Notes: generated by a model not told the origin, from the sequence alone. A stretch of 64,000 bases of DNA from JANQPA01 sp964628385 (GCA_964628385.1 CAZVOD010000001.1:1-64000), one strand, 5' to 3'; positions 28,178 through 37,842 are shown, counted from the first letter of the stretch. Numbers and translations are program-made.

Positions 28178-28372
28178 GCCGGCATTTCCACCAAAAACCG
28201 CCCCAAATTCACTAAGCTTCTTACCCAACCCCTGATTGGCGTTTATACGTCTTACCTTTTAGAATTGAAACAGACCTGTCTTTTTTCATGTCATGTAATA
28301 ACCCAAAGTAAAGGTCTGATATTTAGGGAAATACCTACAAACCTCGTTTTAATTGATCAAAACCATTTGAAA

Positions 28373-29620
28373 ATGAAAAATGTAATCTATTTGTGCCTGG
28401 CCATATTGGGGCTATGGCTATCGGCTTGTGAATCAGATTCTGATACCACAATTAGAACTCCCGAAAACCCCAGCCTTTGCAACGAGGAAAAAAGCCTGTG
28501 TGACCTCAATCTTTCTACCAACGAAATGGGCTGGTCTCTCCTTAAAAAACTGGAAGAAGATCAACAGGAGGAGAACATTATCATCTCCCCCGTCAGTATT
28601 AGCATGGCTGTAGCTATAACTACTAACGGTGCGCAGGATGACACCTACCAGGAAATGAAGGCAACGATGAACCTTGAAGACTGGACTACCGAACAAATGA
28701 ATGCTGCCCAGCAGTCATACTTACAAAATGTACCTAATCTGGATCCTCAGGATATTACTTTCAATATTGCCAACTCCATTTGGTATCGTCAAGGCTACAA
28801 TATAAAGGATGAATTTATTAGCACTAATCAAACCTTCTACGACAGTGAGGTCCGAGAAATAGACTTTCTCAGTCCAGAAGCCAAAGACATGATCAATGGC
28901 TGGGTAGATAACCAGACTAATGGCTTGATAGAAGAGATTGTTGATCAGATACCAGCCAATGCTGTTATGTACCTTATTAATGCATTATATTTCAAAGGAG
29001 CGTGGCAACAACCCTTTAATCCGGAGCAGACATTTGCTCAGACATTTTTCAAAGAAGATGGAAGTACGGTGAATACAGATTTCATGTCTCATGGAAAAAT
29101 TACCCTGCCATACTTAAATGGAGAGAATTTCCAAGCTGTAGACTTGGCCTACGGTGATTCTATTTTTTCTATGACTGTCATTTTACCGGATGAACAGGTT
29201 AGTATGAATGAGTTGATCAATAGTATTCCCAGTAGTTCTACCGATTGGATTGAGGACTTCCGGCTGGATACTACTCCAATATTTTTTGGCATGCCCAAAT
29301 TTAAGTTAGACTATAAAGTTAAACTTAATGACGCTTTATCTGATCTTGGAATGCCAAAGGCGTTTATGCCGGGTATTGCCAGTTTCAGAAATATAGCAGA
29401 AGCTGAGCTTAGTATTGATGAAGCCATTCACAAGACATTCATTGAAGTCAATGAAGAAGGAACGGAAGGTGCTGCTGTTACCTCAATCAGCATAATAGAA
29501 ACTTCTGTGCCAACTATACCATTTGTTGTCCTGGACCGACCATTTCTGTTTTTAATTAGGGAAAATCAAACTGGCAGTATTTTATTCATCGGAAAAGTAA
29601 TGAATCCGGCAGAAAAGTAA
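28373..29620 (+). CDS. Serpin (serine protease inhibitor) lipoprotein
   Basis: A bacterial serpin, 415 residues from the Met at 28373. The frame is open 36 codons further upstream to a TTG, but MKNVIYLCLAILGLWLSAC is a clean lipoprotein signal and fixes the start. Serpin landmarks are the ISPVSISMAVAITTNGA helix B region, YLINALYFKGAWQQPF, and the reactive-loop hinge EVNEEGTEGAAVTS followed by VLDRPFLFLIRE. Counting from the hinge places P1-P1' around IETS, with a Gly at P12 where Ala is usual. It would trap serine or cysteine proteases at the cell surface. Confidence 0.9.
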   Translation: MKNVIYLCLAILGLWLSACESDSDTTIRTPENPSLCNEEKSLCDLNLSTNEMGWSLLKKLEEDQQEENIIISPVSISMAVAITTNGAQDDTYQEMKATMNLEDWTTEQMNAAQQSYLQNVPNLDPQDITFNIANSIWYRQGYNIKDEFISTNQTFYDSEVREIDFLSPEAKDMINGWVDNQTNGLIEEIVDQIPANAVMYLINALYFKGAWQQPFNPEQTFAQTFFKEDGSTVNTDFMSHGKITLPYLNGENFQAVDLAYGDSIFSMTVILPDEQVSMNELINSIPSSSTDWIEDFRLDTTPIFFGMPKFKLDYKVKLNDALSDLGMPKAFMPGIASFRNIAEAELSIDEAIHKTFIEVNEEGTEGAAVTSISIIETSVPTIPFVVLDRPFLFLIRENQTGSILFIGKVMNPAEK

Positions 29621-29663
29621 CATGCCGAAGTAAAGACCTTACTTTTTGGAAACAAGTCTGACA

Positions 29664-29702
29664 TTTCAGGGGGCTATTTTTCAAGAAATAGCCTCCTGAA
29701 AA
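29664..29702. terminator. Strong bidirectional terminator, serpin / mfd
   Basis: TTTCAGGGGGCTATTT pairs with AAATAGCCTCCTGAAA (one wobble) around a short loop, between two convergent genes. Confidence 0.75.
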
Positions 29703-29760
29703 AGTCGGAATGGATAAATCTTACCATTGATGGGCCTACCTTTTCATTTACATACTACTC

Positions 29761-32700
29761 TTAGCTCGCGGTAGCCTCTACTGGCTCCGCTCTTTCCCTG
29801 ATCTCCTGCAATAGATTTTTAGCCATTCTGAGTCCCTTCACACCAGATTTGATCATAATGAAGTGCTTGTGAGATTTTTTAAAGCTCAACCCTTTTTCTT
29901 CTCCGTTTGCGTTGACGTACTGAACAATTTTCATGAACAATTCACTCTCATAAAAGGGCGATTGTGGATTCTCCACAAAGTAGCAACGCAACTTCCTGTT
30001 TTTCAGGATTAATCGCTCAAAGCCAAGTGCTTTGCATTGCCAGCGCAAACGCAAGCCCTCGAATAGTTCGATAACTTCTCTGGGAATTTTTCCAAAACGG
30101 TCCCGAAGAAGGTTTTGAAAATGCTCGATTTCTTCTTCATTTTCCAGTTTATCCAATTGCGTATACAAGCTGAGTCGTTCTTGTATGCTACTCACATATT
30201 CATTGGGAATCAGCATTTCTACATCAGTATCAATTTGAACTTCCCGGACATAGTTGCGATTTTTTTCTAATTCTTCTTTAAACAACTCCTTAAAGTCACC
30301 TTCCTTGAGTTCGTGAACGGCCTCCTCAAGGATCTTCTGATAAGTTTCGTATCCAATATCTGCAATAAACCCACTTTGCTCAGCGCCCAGCAAATTCCCC
30401 GCTCCACGAATATCCAGATCTTTCATAGCAATATTGAAGCCACTGCCAAGATCAGAAAACTCTTCAAGCGTCTTTAGCCGCTTACGCGCCTCGGCAGTCA
30501 ACACAGTAGGCGGCGGACTGAACAAGTAGCAGTAGGCTTTTTTGTTGGAACGTCCTACTCTTCCTCTGAGCTGGTGGAGATCACTCATCCCGTACTGATG
30601 GGCATTGTTAATGATCATCGTGTTGGCACTTGGAATATCCAGTCCTGTCTCAATAATATTGGTACAAACCAGCACGTCAAATTTTCTGTCAATAAAATCC
30701 AGAAGTGTTTGCTCCAGCTTTTTGGGCTCCATTTGCCCATGCGCTATAGCTACATCCACATCGGGGCAGAGGCGCCTGATCATGGCCGCAATATCCAGCA
30801 GATTTTTTACTCTGTTGTGCACAAAAAAAACCTGCCCTCCTCTATTGATTTCGAAATAAATAGCTTCTTTTACCAGCTCATCATTGAACGTGCGAACTTC
30901 CGTGTGTATGGGCTGACGGTTGGGAGGCGGCGTGCGCATAATGGATAAATCGCGGGCGGCCATGAGAGAGAACTGAAGCGTTCTGGGTATGGGAGTTGCA
31001 GTAAGCGTAAGGGTATCCACGTTGACTTTCAGGTTACGAAGCTTCTCCTTGGCTGCTACCCCAAACTTTTGTTCCTCATCGATCACCAACAAACCCAGGT
31101 CTTTGAATCCGACTTGCTTATTGAGTAAGCTATGTGTACCAATGATTACATCAATTTCTCCTGCTTTCAGCTTTTCATAAACCTCTCGCTTTTCTTTTGC
31201 TGTACGGAAACGATTGACGTAGTCAACGGTCACGCTAAAAGGCCCCAAACGACTCTTAAAACTATTGTAATGTTGCAAGGCCAATATAGTTGTAGGTACC
31301 AAAATAGCTACCTGCTTACCCCCTACGACCGACTTGAAAGCGGCCCGGATGGCGATTTCTGTTTTTCCAAACCCTACATCCCCACAAATCAACCTGTCCA
31401 TAGGATAAGATTTCATCATATCCTCCTTTACGTTGTTGGTGGCTTTTAGCTGATCCGGCGTATCTTCATAAATGAAAGAAGCTTCCAGCTCGTTCTGAAG
31501 ATAACCATCTTCAGGAAAAGCAAACCCTTCAGAAGCTCTTCGCTTTGCATAAAGTTTGATCAGCTCCGATGCTATGTCCTTAACTTTTTTCTTGGTCTTA
31601 TTTTTGAGCGTTTTCCAGGCATCAGAGCCCAACTTGCTCAGCTTAGGTTCTTTAACTGCATCTTTTCCTACGTACTTCGATATCTTGTGCAGGGAGTTAA
31701 TACTGACGTACAAGATGTCATTGTTTTTGTATCGCAATCGCACCGATTCCTGTACGTGACCGTTAATTTCAATTTTTTCCAGACCGGAATATTTTCCAAT
31801 ACCATGGTCGATATGCGTCACAAAATCGCCGGGCTGCAATTCTCTTAACAATCGTACATTGAGTGCCTGATTCTTGTTGAAGCCTTGCTTGAGCTTGTAG
31901 CGGTGGAATCGCTCAAATATCTGGTGGTCAGTATAACAAGCGTGCTTGAGATCCAAATCTATAAACCCTTTGTGAATAGACCTGGCGATGGGATGGAACT
32001 TAATATCCGCATTCAAATCTTCAAAAATGGAATAAAAGCGCTCTATCTGTCGCGTATTATCCGTGAAGATGTAGTTTTCAAGTTTGTTCTTCTGATTTTC
32101 TTTTAAATCCTCTATCAATAATTCGAAATTCTTATTAAAACTGGGTTGAGGCTTAATATTAAAATTGATCTTTTTATCGAACTCAGGATCATGGTTGGAC
32201 TTCGACAAGCAAACCATCGGAAATAACTCTGCTGACCTTATTACCTCCCGGGGATAAACGAAAGATTTTTCCTTGAAGAAGGCAGCCAGTTCGCTCTCAT
32301 CTAAAACGGAAATAGAAGCAGCAAAATCATCTGCCTTTTCAAAGCAGTTCTGCAGGCTTTCAATCAAGGTTTCTATGTTTTGAATCCACACCATTGATTG
32401 CTCCGGAATGACTTCAAAAAGCGATACCTTATCGCTGGAATCAAACTCCGTCTGTATATTGGGAATAATTGTAACTGACTCTATGTTGCGGATAGAAAGC
32501 TGTGTCGCCGGATTAAAGATTCGAATGCTCTCTACCTCATCGTCAAAGAGTTCTATACGATAAGGATACTCGTTTCCGTAGGAAAAAATGTCAATGATTC
32601 CTCCGCGTATTGAAAACTGACCCGGCTCAAAAACGAATTCTTCCCTTTTGAATCCAAAATCAGCAAGGATACTGATCATGGACTTTACATCTACTGATTC

Positions 32701-33153
32701 TCCTTTGACGATGGGAATTTTATTTTCGTTCAGTAGCCTTGGTGCCACTACTTTCTCGAAGAGCGCCTCCGGATAGGTGACCACAATTTCTCCCTTGGCT
32801 TTTGAATTACTAATTTTACTTATTGTTCTGGTTCGCTCCAGAACATTAGAGCTATTGAGTTTCTCAAAGTTAGTGGGGCGTTTAAATGAATCGGGAAAGA
32901 AGTGTACCGATTTTTTTTCCAGTAAATTATCTATACTGTTCTGTAGGTATGCAGCTTCTTCTTTGTCATTACAAATGACCAGATGGCTTTTGTTGTTTAG
33001 CCTGTAAAAGGCAGAAATGATAAAAGCATCCACTCCTCCCAGGACGCCTGATAGCAGTACTCTTCCTTTGGGACGGTGCTCGTATACAGCGCTCAGCTCT
33101 TTCACCCTTTTGTCACTACAGTATATGTCGAGTAGATTTTCTAGATTCTTCAC
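29761..33153 (-). CDS. mfd: Transcription-repair coupling factor Mfd
   Basis: About 1130-residue SF2 translocase that removes RNA polymerase stalled at DNA lesions and recruits UvrA. It has an N-terminal UvrB-like region; the CarD/RID-type RNA-polymerase-interacting domain QPGDFVTHIDHGIGKYSGLEKIE; Walker A CGDVGFGKTEIAIRAAFK; DEEQ box LLVIDEEQKFGV; HQLRGRVGRSNKKAYCY (motif VI); and the C-terminal UvrA-interaction domain. The frame runs to a TTG at 33192, but the GTG at 33153 (VKNLENLLDIYCSDKRV) aligns better with the family's usual start. Monocistronic. Confidence 0.95.
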   Translation of the reverse strand: MKNLENLLDIYCSDKRVKELSAVYEHRPKGRVLLSGVLGGVDAFIISAFYRLNNKSHLVICNDKEEAAYLQNSIDNLLEKKSVHFFPDSFKRPTNFEKLNSSNVLERTRTISKISNSKAKGEIVVTYPEALFEKVVAPRLLNENKIPIVKGESVDVKSMISILADFGFKREEFVFEPGQFSIRGGIIDIFSYGNEYPYRIELFDDEVESIRIFNPATQLSIRNIESVTIIPNIQTEFDSSDKVSLFEVIPEQSMVWIQNIETLIESLQNCFEKADDFAASISVLDESELAAFFKEKSFVYPREVIRSAELFPMVCLSKSNHDPEFDKKINFNIKPQPSFNKNFELLIEDLKENQKNKLENYIFTDNTRQIERFYSIFEDLNADIKFHPIARSIHKGFIDLDLKHACYTDHQIFERFHRYKLKQGFNKNQALNVRLLRELQPGDFVTHIDHGIGKYSGLEKIEINGHVQESVRLRYKNNDILYVSINSLHKISKYVGKDAVKEPKLSKLGSDAWKTLKNKTKKKVKDIASELIKLYAKRRASEGFAFPEDGYLQNELEASFIYEDTPDQLKATNNVKEDMMKSYPMDRLICGDVGFGKTEIAIRAAFKSVVGGKQVAILVPTTILALQHYNSFKSRLGPFSVTVDYVNRFRTAKEKREVYEKLKAGEIDVIIGTHSLLNKQVGFKDLGLLVIDEEQKFGVAAKEKLRNLKVNVDTLTLTATPIPRTLQFSLMAARDLSIMRTPPPNRQPIHTEVRTFNDELVKEAIYFEINRGGQVFFVHNRVKNLLDIAAMIRRLCPDVDVAIAHGQMEPKKLEQTLLDFIDRKFDVLVCTNIIETGLDIPSANTMIINNAHQYGMSDLHQLRGRVGRSNKKAYCYLFSPPPTVLTAEARKRLKTLEEFSDLGSGFNIAMKDLDIRGAGNLLGAEQSGFIADIGYETYQKILEEAVHELKEGDFKELFKEELEKNRNYVREVQIDTDVEMLIPNEYVSSIQERLSLYTQLDKLENEEEIEHFQNLLRDRFGKIPREVIELFEGLRLRWQCKALGFERLILKNRKLRCYFVENPQSPFYESELFMKIVQYVNANGEEKGLSFKKSHKHFIMIKSGVKGLRMAKNLLQEIRERAEPVEATAS

Positions 33154-33234
33154 AGTATTTTTTCTAATGTAGAACCCGTTACAGCCTAACAAAAATGGTG
33201 TGTTACTTTTGTCACTCTACATCGGGTATCTATC

Positions 33235-33426
33235 AGACTTGTTTCGCGGGTAATAAAATTTGGTTACAATTGGCTCTTTTCAAGCCCAGCTGCTTTTGCA
33301 TACCTTTTATGAGTTGCTTTGCAACTCTGAAGCGCAGTAAGGTTTTTTGTCTTTCGAGCTAAAAGTTTTCTGATTCTGTAAAGGACGATCTAATTTCCCA
33401 CGTCTCTATCCCGGCGAAACAAGTCT
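33235..33426. repeat. Miniature inverted-repeat element, family A copy 3
   Basis: A 192-bp element bounded by a perfect 13-bp inverted repeat: AGACTTGTTTCGC on the left and GCGAAACAAGTCT on the right. Its interior is shorter and more diverged than copies 1 and 4, but keeps CTGAAGCGCAG and a CTTTCGAGCTAAAAG segment resembling their arms. Confidence 0.8.
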
Positions 33427-33456
33427 ATTTTTTAAAATATTTTAACGCTATAATTT

Positions 33457-33619
33457 AGAAGCTGTTAAAATTTAATGCTTCTGTTAATATGAGCCTCTTT
33501 TCCAGCCATATTTCGTTACCAAAATCCTCATTTAGCGCTGCTAAACTCCGGTTTTGGCGCCTCATCTGGCAGAGAAACAGCCTTCATATTATTCAAAAAA
33601 CTAAATTTTAACAGCTTCT
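33457..33619. repeat. Miniature inverted-repeat element, family B (18-bp perfect ends)
   Basis: A 163-bp element with perfect terminal inverted repeats AGAAGCTGTTAAAATTTA (33457-33474) and its complement (33602-33619). The arms pair imperfectly to a central ATTTAGC-GCT-GCTAAA hairpin flanked by CCAAAATCC / GGTTTTGG. It lies 30 bases from family A copy 3 and 110 bases from the family E element. Confidence 0.85.
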
Positions 33620-33728
33620 TACTTTCTGGAATTCTTAGCTTTTGCTGTATTTTTGTAAAAAAAATAGCAAGGAACACGAACCATAATAAGGACTACACAT
33701 CAGCAGTCTCTGCTATGGATTAATTAAC

Positions 33729-33878
33729 GAAGTTGTTTAAAAATGTTGTTTAATAGCCTTGTTTGCAGACAAAACATTGTGCAGCAAATACTTCAGCTTT
33801 TTTTCTTTCCGTAGCTTTGACTACGCAAAGAAAAAAGGGCTTTGCCTTCAACTAAAACCCACATTCTTAAACAACTTC
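33729..33878. repeat. Miniature inverted-repeat element, family E
   Basis: A 150-bp element with ends GAAGTTGTTTAA and TTAAACAACTTC (perfect 12 bp). The interior contains CAGCTTTTTTTCTTTCCGTAG, a six-base loop and CTACGCAAAGAAAAAAGGGC. Its termini resemble those of family D at 60332. Possible short flanking duplication (AAC on both sides). Confidence 0.8.
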
Positions 33879-33917
33879 AACGATAATAAAATCATTCACA
33901 ACTATAAATGAAAAAAG

Positions 33918-34324
33918 ATGAAAAGAGTTTTATCCCTCTCCTTCTTCGTTATTTGCTTAGGCGCAGCTAGTTGTCAGCAAGGCGATAACCAATTGTCTGA
34001 CCAACCCACTCCAAGTGATAGCAGTACCGTCACACTGATAACACCGCAAGAGCTGAGTGAGAAGCTGGAAGCAGAGCAGGTGACACAGCTTAATTGACGT
34101 AAAAACGCCGGCAGAGTTTCAGCAGGGAACCATTAAAGGCGTTCAGAATATCGACTTCAAAAATAACAAGTTCACTGTTCAGTTTGAGTAAGCAGTTGAT
34201 AAGAATAAAGCCGGTATATATATTTTGTCGCTCCGGGCGCAGAAGTGCAGCTGCGGCACAACAACTCAGGGCACTTGCATACACTCAGGTTTATGACTTA
34301 AAGAGAGGCTATTTTAATTGGTAA
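33918..34324 (+). pseudogene. Rhodanese-like lipoprotein pseudogene
   Basis: The reading frame starts MKRVLSLSFFVICLGAASCQQG, an intact lipoprotein signal. It then breaks: an extra base in the CTTAATTGAC region shifts the frame. The next frame reads LIDVKTPAEFQQGTIKGVQN, classic rhodanese strand and helix, and stops at an in-frame TAA after FTVQFE. A second shift then restores FCRSGRRSAAAAQQLRALAY, containing the active-site loop Cys-Arg-Ser-Gly-x-Arg, and YTQVYDLKRGYFNW before the final stop. Three lesions in about 400 bases make this a clear pseudogene of a single-domain sulfurtransferase. Confidence 0.88.
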
Positions 34325-34351
34325 AAAAACAATGACAAAAGTTGCTCAGTC

Positions 34352-34380
34352 TTGGATTCATACCAACAATTCTATTTTTA
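34352..34380 (+). promoter_or_regulatory. Candidate crt operon promoter
   Basis: TTG at 34352-34354 and TATTTTTA at 34373-34380 (one mismatch to TAnnTTTG) are spaced 18 bases, about 60 bases ahead of crtI. Suggestive only. Confidence 0.35.
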
Positions 34381-34441
34381 TATAAACAAAAGCTTTTAAA
34401 GCACGTTTTGAGACAAGTTAATAACGAAATGTTAATAAAAA

Positions 34442-35917
34442 TTGGCTAAAAAAATAATAGTTGTAGGCTCTGGCTTCGCAGGTTTATCTGCTGCCACTTA
34501 TCTTGCTAACGCGGGATGTAATGTTACTATTTTAGAAAAAAACGCGGTTCCCGGTGGTCGGGCCAGGAAATTCGAGGCAGAGGGTTTTATGTTTGATATG
34601 GGGCCAAGCTGGTACTGGATGCCTGATGTTTTTGAAAAATATTTTGCAGACTTTGGCAAGAAAGTTTCTGACTACTACGACTTAGTTAGGTTAGATCCAT
34701 CTTACTCCATATTCTTTGGAAAGGACCAGGTGATGGAAGTTCCTGCCAACATGAAGGAGCTGGAAGCCATGTTTGAGCGTTACGAACCCGGTAGCGCCCC
34801 AAAGCTTCGAAAATTTCTAAAAGAGGCGGCTTACAAATATGAAGTGGGCATGAATGAGTTTGTGCAGAAGCCAGGCAATAATATCTGGGAATTTGCTGAT
34901 TTCAGGGTATTGAAAAGCTTATTCCGCCTTCAGATGCTCACCAGCATGTCCACATATGTACGTCGGCTTTTCAAAAATGAACAACTCATACAACTTTTGG
35001 AATTCCCGGTGCTTTTCCTGGGAGCAACACCAGAAAACACACCGGCGCTATACAGCATGATGAACTACGCTGATATGAGCCTCGGTACCTGGTATCCCAA
35101 AGGAGGTATGCATAAGATCATTGAAGGGATGGTCGCCCTGGCAAAAGAAAAAGGCGTAACGATAAAGTTGTCAGAAGAGGTTAAGCAAATTTATGTTCCT
35201 AATGGACATGCTTCCAAAGTAATCACCGAAAAAGGCGAATACAGTGCGGATGTAGTTATTGGCGCTGCTGATTATCAGCATGTAGAGCAGAAGCTACTGG
35301 AAGCTTCTAAGAGGACTTATTCCGCTGATTATTGGGAAAAGCGTGTCATGGCGCCTTCTTCACTATTATTTTATTTGGGGATCGATAAAAAACTGGTGAA
35401 CCTACATCACCATAATTTGTTTTTTGATCGTGATTTTGGAAAACACGCTATTGAGATTTACGAAAGTCCTCAATGGCCTACTGATCCACTATTTTATGCT
35501 TGCATACCCTCAATAACTGATCCGAGTGTAGCTCCGGCAGGCCAAGAGAATGTCTTTATTCTAATCCCAACAGCGCCGGGCCTGGAAGATACTGAAGAGA
35601 TAAGAAATAAATATTTTGATATTGTAATGGATCGCTTGGAAGATCTTACGAACCAGAAAATACGTAGTTCTATTATATACAAGAGAACTTTTGCACACAG
35701 CGATTTCGTCAGTGATTATCATGCTTTTAAAGGAAATGCCTACGGCCTTGCAAATACTTTGCTGCAAACAGCATTTCTTAAACCTAAATTAAGAAGTAAA
35801 AAAGTTAAGAATCTCTTTTATACCGGGCAGTTAACAACTCCCGGGCCTGGTGTTCCGCCATCCCTTATTTCGGGTCAGGTGGTTGCCGGAGAAGTTCTTA
35901 AAACGATTAACTCCTGA
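34442..35917 (+). CDS. crtI: Phytoene desaturase
   Basis: A 491-residue FAD-dependent desaturase that converts phytoene to lycopene. The dinucleotide fold is IIVVGSGFAGLSAATYLANAG, followed by GGRARKFEAEGFMFDMGPSWYW typical of CrtI. The C-terminal flavin motif is NLFYTGQLTTPGPGVPPSLISGQVVAGEVL. The start is a TTG at 34442: the nearest upstream ATG (34429) is in another frame and stops at once, and the residues after the TTG (AKKIIVVGSG) leave no room for a later start. First gene of the carotenoid operon; crtB follows after 54 bases. Confidence 0.93.
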   Translation: MAKKIIVVGSGFAGLSAATYLANAGCNVTILEKNAVPGGRARKFEAEGFMFDMGPSWYWMPDVFEKYFADFGKKVSDYYDLVRLDPSYSIFFGKDQVMEVPANMKELEAMFERYEPGSAPKLRKFLKEAAYKYEVGMNEFVQKPGNNIWEFADFRVLKSLFRLQMLTSMSTYVRRLFKNEQLIQLLEFPVLFLGATPENTPALYSMMNYADMSLGTWYPKGGMHKIIEGMVALAKEKGVTIKLSEEVKQIYVPNGHASKVITEKGEYSADVVIGAADYQHVEQKLLEASKRTYSADYWEKRVMAPSSLLFYLGIDKKLVNLHHHNLFFDRDFGKHAIEIYESPQWPTDPLFYACIPSITDPSVAPAGQENVFILIPTAPGLEDTEEIRNKYFDIVMDRLEDLTNQKIRSSIIYKRTFAHSDFVSDYHAFKGNAYGLANTLLQTAFLKPKLRSKKVKNLFYTGQLTTPGPGVPPSLISGQVVAGEVLKTINS

Positions 35918-35971
35918 TCAGTGCCTGGTTTTAAAAGTGTACCGGAGTACTGAAAATAAAATGTATATCAA

Positions 35972-36808
35972 ATGCTCGATTTGTACAACGAAACATGCCA
36001 GGAGTGCAGTAAACTGATTACCAATCGCTACAGCACCTCCTTTTCACTGGGCATTCGCGTTTTTGACAAGCGTTATCGAGGGCCAATTTACGCTATTTAT
36101 GGCTTTGTCAGATTTGCCGATGAGATTGTAGATACTTTTCACGACTATCCAAAAGCTGAATTGCTGAGGCGCTTCTGGAAAGATACCTATCTGGCATTAG
36201 AAGAAAAGATTAGCCTGAATCCAGTACTGAACGCTTTCCAGGAAGTTGTTCATGAATACAAAATAGAAACGGAACTGATAGATGCTTTTCTCAAAAGCAT
36301 GGAAATGGATTTGCATTTCAATAAATACGATCCCAGTAGGTACGAGGAATATATCTATGGCTCTGCCGAAGTTGTTGGCCTTATGTGCCTAAGGGTATTT
36401 TGTGAAGGAGATGAAGAGATGTATCAACGCCTCAAAAGTCCGGCCAGAAGCCTGGGCTCTGCATTCCAAAAGATTAATTTCCTCAGAGATATGGCCAGTG
36501 ATTTCGACGATCGCGGACGGGTATATTTTCCGGGAGTGGACTTCAGCAACTTTACTGCCGAAGATAAGATCGATATCGAGAAGGATATTAAAAAAGATTT
36601 TGATGATGCCCTAGTGGGTATTACCCAACTTCCCAAAGGCGTACGCTTTGGCGTTTATCTGGCCTACGTTTATTACACCAATCTCTTTCAGAAGATAAAG
36701 CAGGCGCCCGCTCATCGGGTGAAAGAAGAGCGGATCAGAGTCAGAGATAGTAAAAAAATGTATCTCTTGTTCAGCTCGGCAGTAAGAGATAGATTCAATA
36801 TTCTTTAA
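35972..36808 (+). CDS. crtB: Phytoene synthase
   Basis: A 278-residue trans-isoprenyl diphosphate synthase that joins two geranylgeranyl diphosphates into phytoene. The first Asp-rich motif is in FVRFADEIVDTF (D-E-I-V-D). The second is in KINFLRDMASDFDDRGRVYFP, with the family's N-x-x-R-D-x-x-x-D. Length normal. The stop overlaps the start of the cyclase gene by one base (TAATG), so translation is probably coupled. Confidence 0.94.
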   Translation: MLDLYNETCQECSKLITNRYSTSFSLGIRVFDKRYRGPIYAIYGFVRFADEIVDTFHDYPKAELLRRFWKDTYLALEEKISLNPVLNAFQEVVHEYKIETELIDAFLKSMEMDLHFNKYDPSRYEEYIYGSAEVVGLMCLRVFCEGDEEMYQRLKSPARSLGSAFQKINFLRDMASDFDDRGRVYFPGVDFSNFTAEDKIDIEKDIKKDFDDALVGITQLPKGVRFGVYLAYVYYTNLFQKIKQAPAHRVKEERIRVRDSKKMYLLFSSAVRDRFNIL

Positions 36809-37662
36809 TGCTGGAGCAACAAAAAATGACAAGTAACGCGAGCCGGTATGTTTTACTTTTTGCTGGTTTGCTCTTTATTCTTCTCCAATGGTCATTAGAT
36901 ACGGTGGAGAAGAACAACCTTCTCGTAGCTGTTCCAAAGGTAATGTCACTCGATTTTTTGGAATCCAGATACAGCTATTTTTTTCTCCATCTTTTCACCT
37001 TCGTCCCCGTGTTTACTCTTTCTTTTGATAAAAATATACACTACTACAGAAAATGGAAATTTCTCATACCAGCCATTTTGCCAGTAGCAGTTTTTTTCAT
37101 CTTGTGGGATGTATTTTTCACCTACAAACAAGTCTGGGGCTTTAACGAAGATTACCTTTCCGGTGCATTTTTTTTATTTCTTCCCATTGAAGAATGGCTT
37201 TTCTTTTTTACTGTGCCCTTTGCCTGTATTTTCATTTACGAATGTCTGAATTTTTATATTAAACCGGATTTGCTGAAAGTAGCGGAGCCATTTATTACTC
37301 CTGCACTTATCCTATTGTTTCTGGCGCTTGGTTGTTGGAAAATCTGGAATATGTATACCGCCACAACCTTTATCCTGAGTGGTCTCTTCCTTTTATATCA
37401 CTACTTATTTGAAAATGGAGCTTACAGATCCAGATTCTACCTGGCCTATCTGGTTACATGGATTCCCTTTTTGATGGTTAATGGCGTATTGACAGGAGGG
37501 TATACCCGTGAGCCAATTGTAATTTATAACCCCGAAGAGTATCTGGGTTTGAGAATAACCTCAGTGCCTTTTGATGATTCTATTTACAATTTTCTTTTGC
37601 TGCTTATGGTTGTAACCCTCTTTGAGAGAAAAAGAAAAAAACATCAAACCTCAACTACTTAA
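36808..37662 (+). CDS. Lycopene cyclase, CarR/CrtYcd type (fused domains)
   Basis: A 284-residue integral membrane protein with about seven hydrophobic helices and two lycopene-cyclase repeats. The first repeat ends FLPIEEWLFFFTVPFACIFIYECLN (the P-x-E-E motif). The second half has PIVIYNPEEYLGLRITSVPFDDSIYNFLLLLMV, with the matching acidic motif P-F-D-D. Such fused CrtYc-CrtYd proteins cyclise lycopene ends to beta-rings. No hydroxylase (crtZ) or ketolase follows, so the operon alone would yield beta- or gamma-carotene unless tailoring genes lie elsewhere. Confidence 0.87.
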   Translation: MLEQQKMTSNASRYVLLFAGLLFILLQWSLDTVEKNNLLVAVPKVMSLDFLESRYSYFFLHLFTFVPVFTLSFDKNIHYYRKWKFLIPAILPVAVFFILWDVFFTYKQVWGFNEDYLSGAFFLFLPIEEWLFFFTVPFACIFIYECLNFYIKPDLLKVAEPFITPALILLFLALGCWKIWNMYTATTFILSGLFLLYHYLFENGAYRSRFYLAYLVTWIPFLMVNGVLTGGYTREPIVIYNPEEYLGLRITSVPFDDSIYNFLLLLMVVTLFERKRKKHQTSTT

Positions 37663-37842
37663 AGTAACTGATCCCTTAGCATCCTCTACGGAATAAAATA
37701 GTGGTAGAATTTAGGGCTTTCTTTACAAAAAACTGTTGCTTTAGCAAGCTCAACCATTTGATGCATGAACTAAGAATCCTTAATTTTATTTACATGTTTA
37801 TTATAGCAATGAAAGCCAGTATAATAAACAGTAGTGGAAAAG

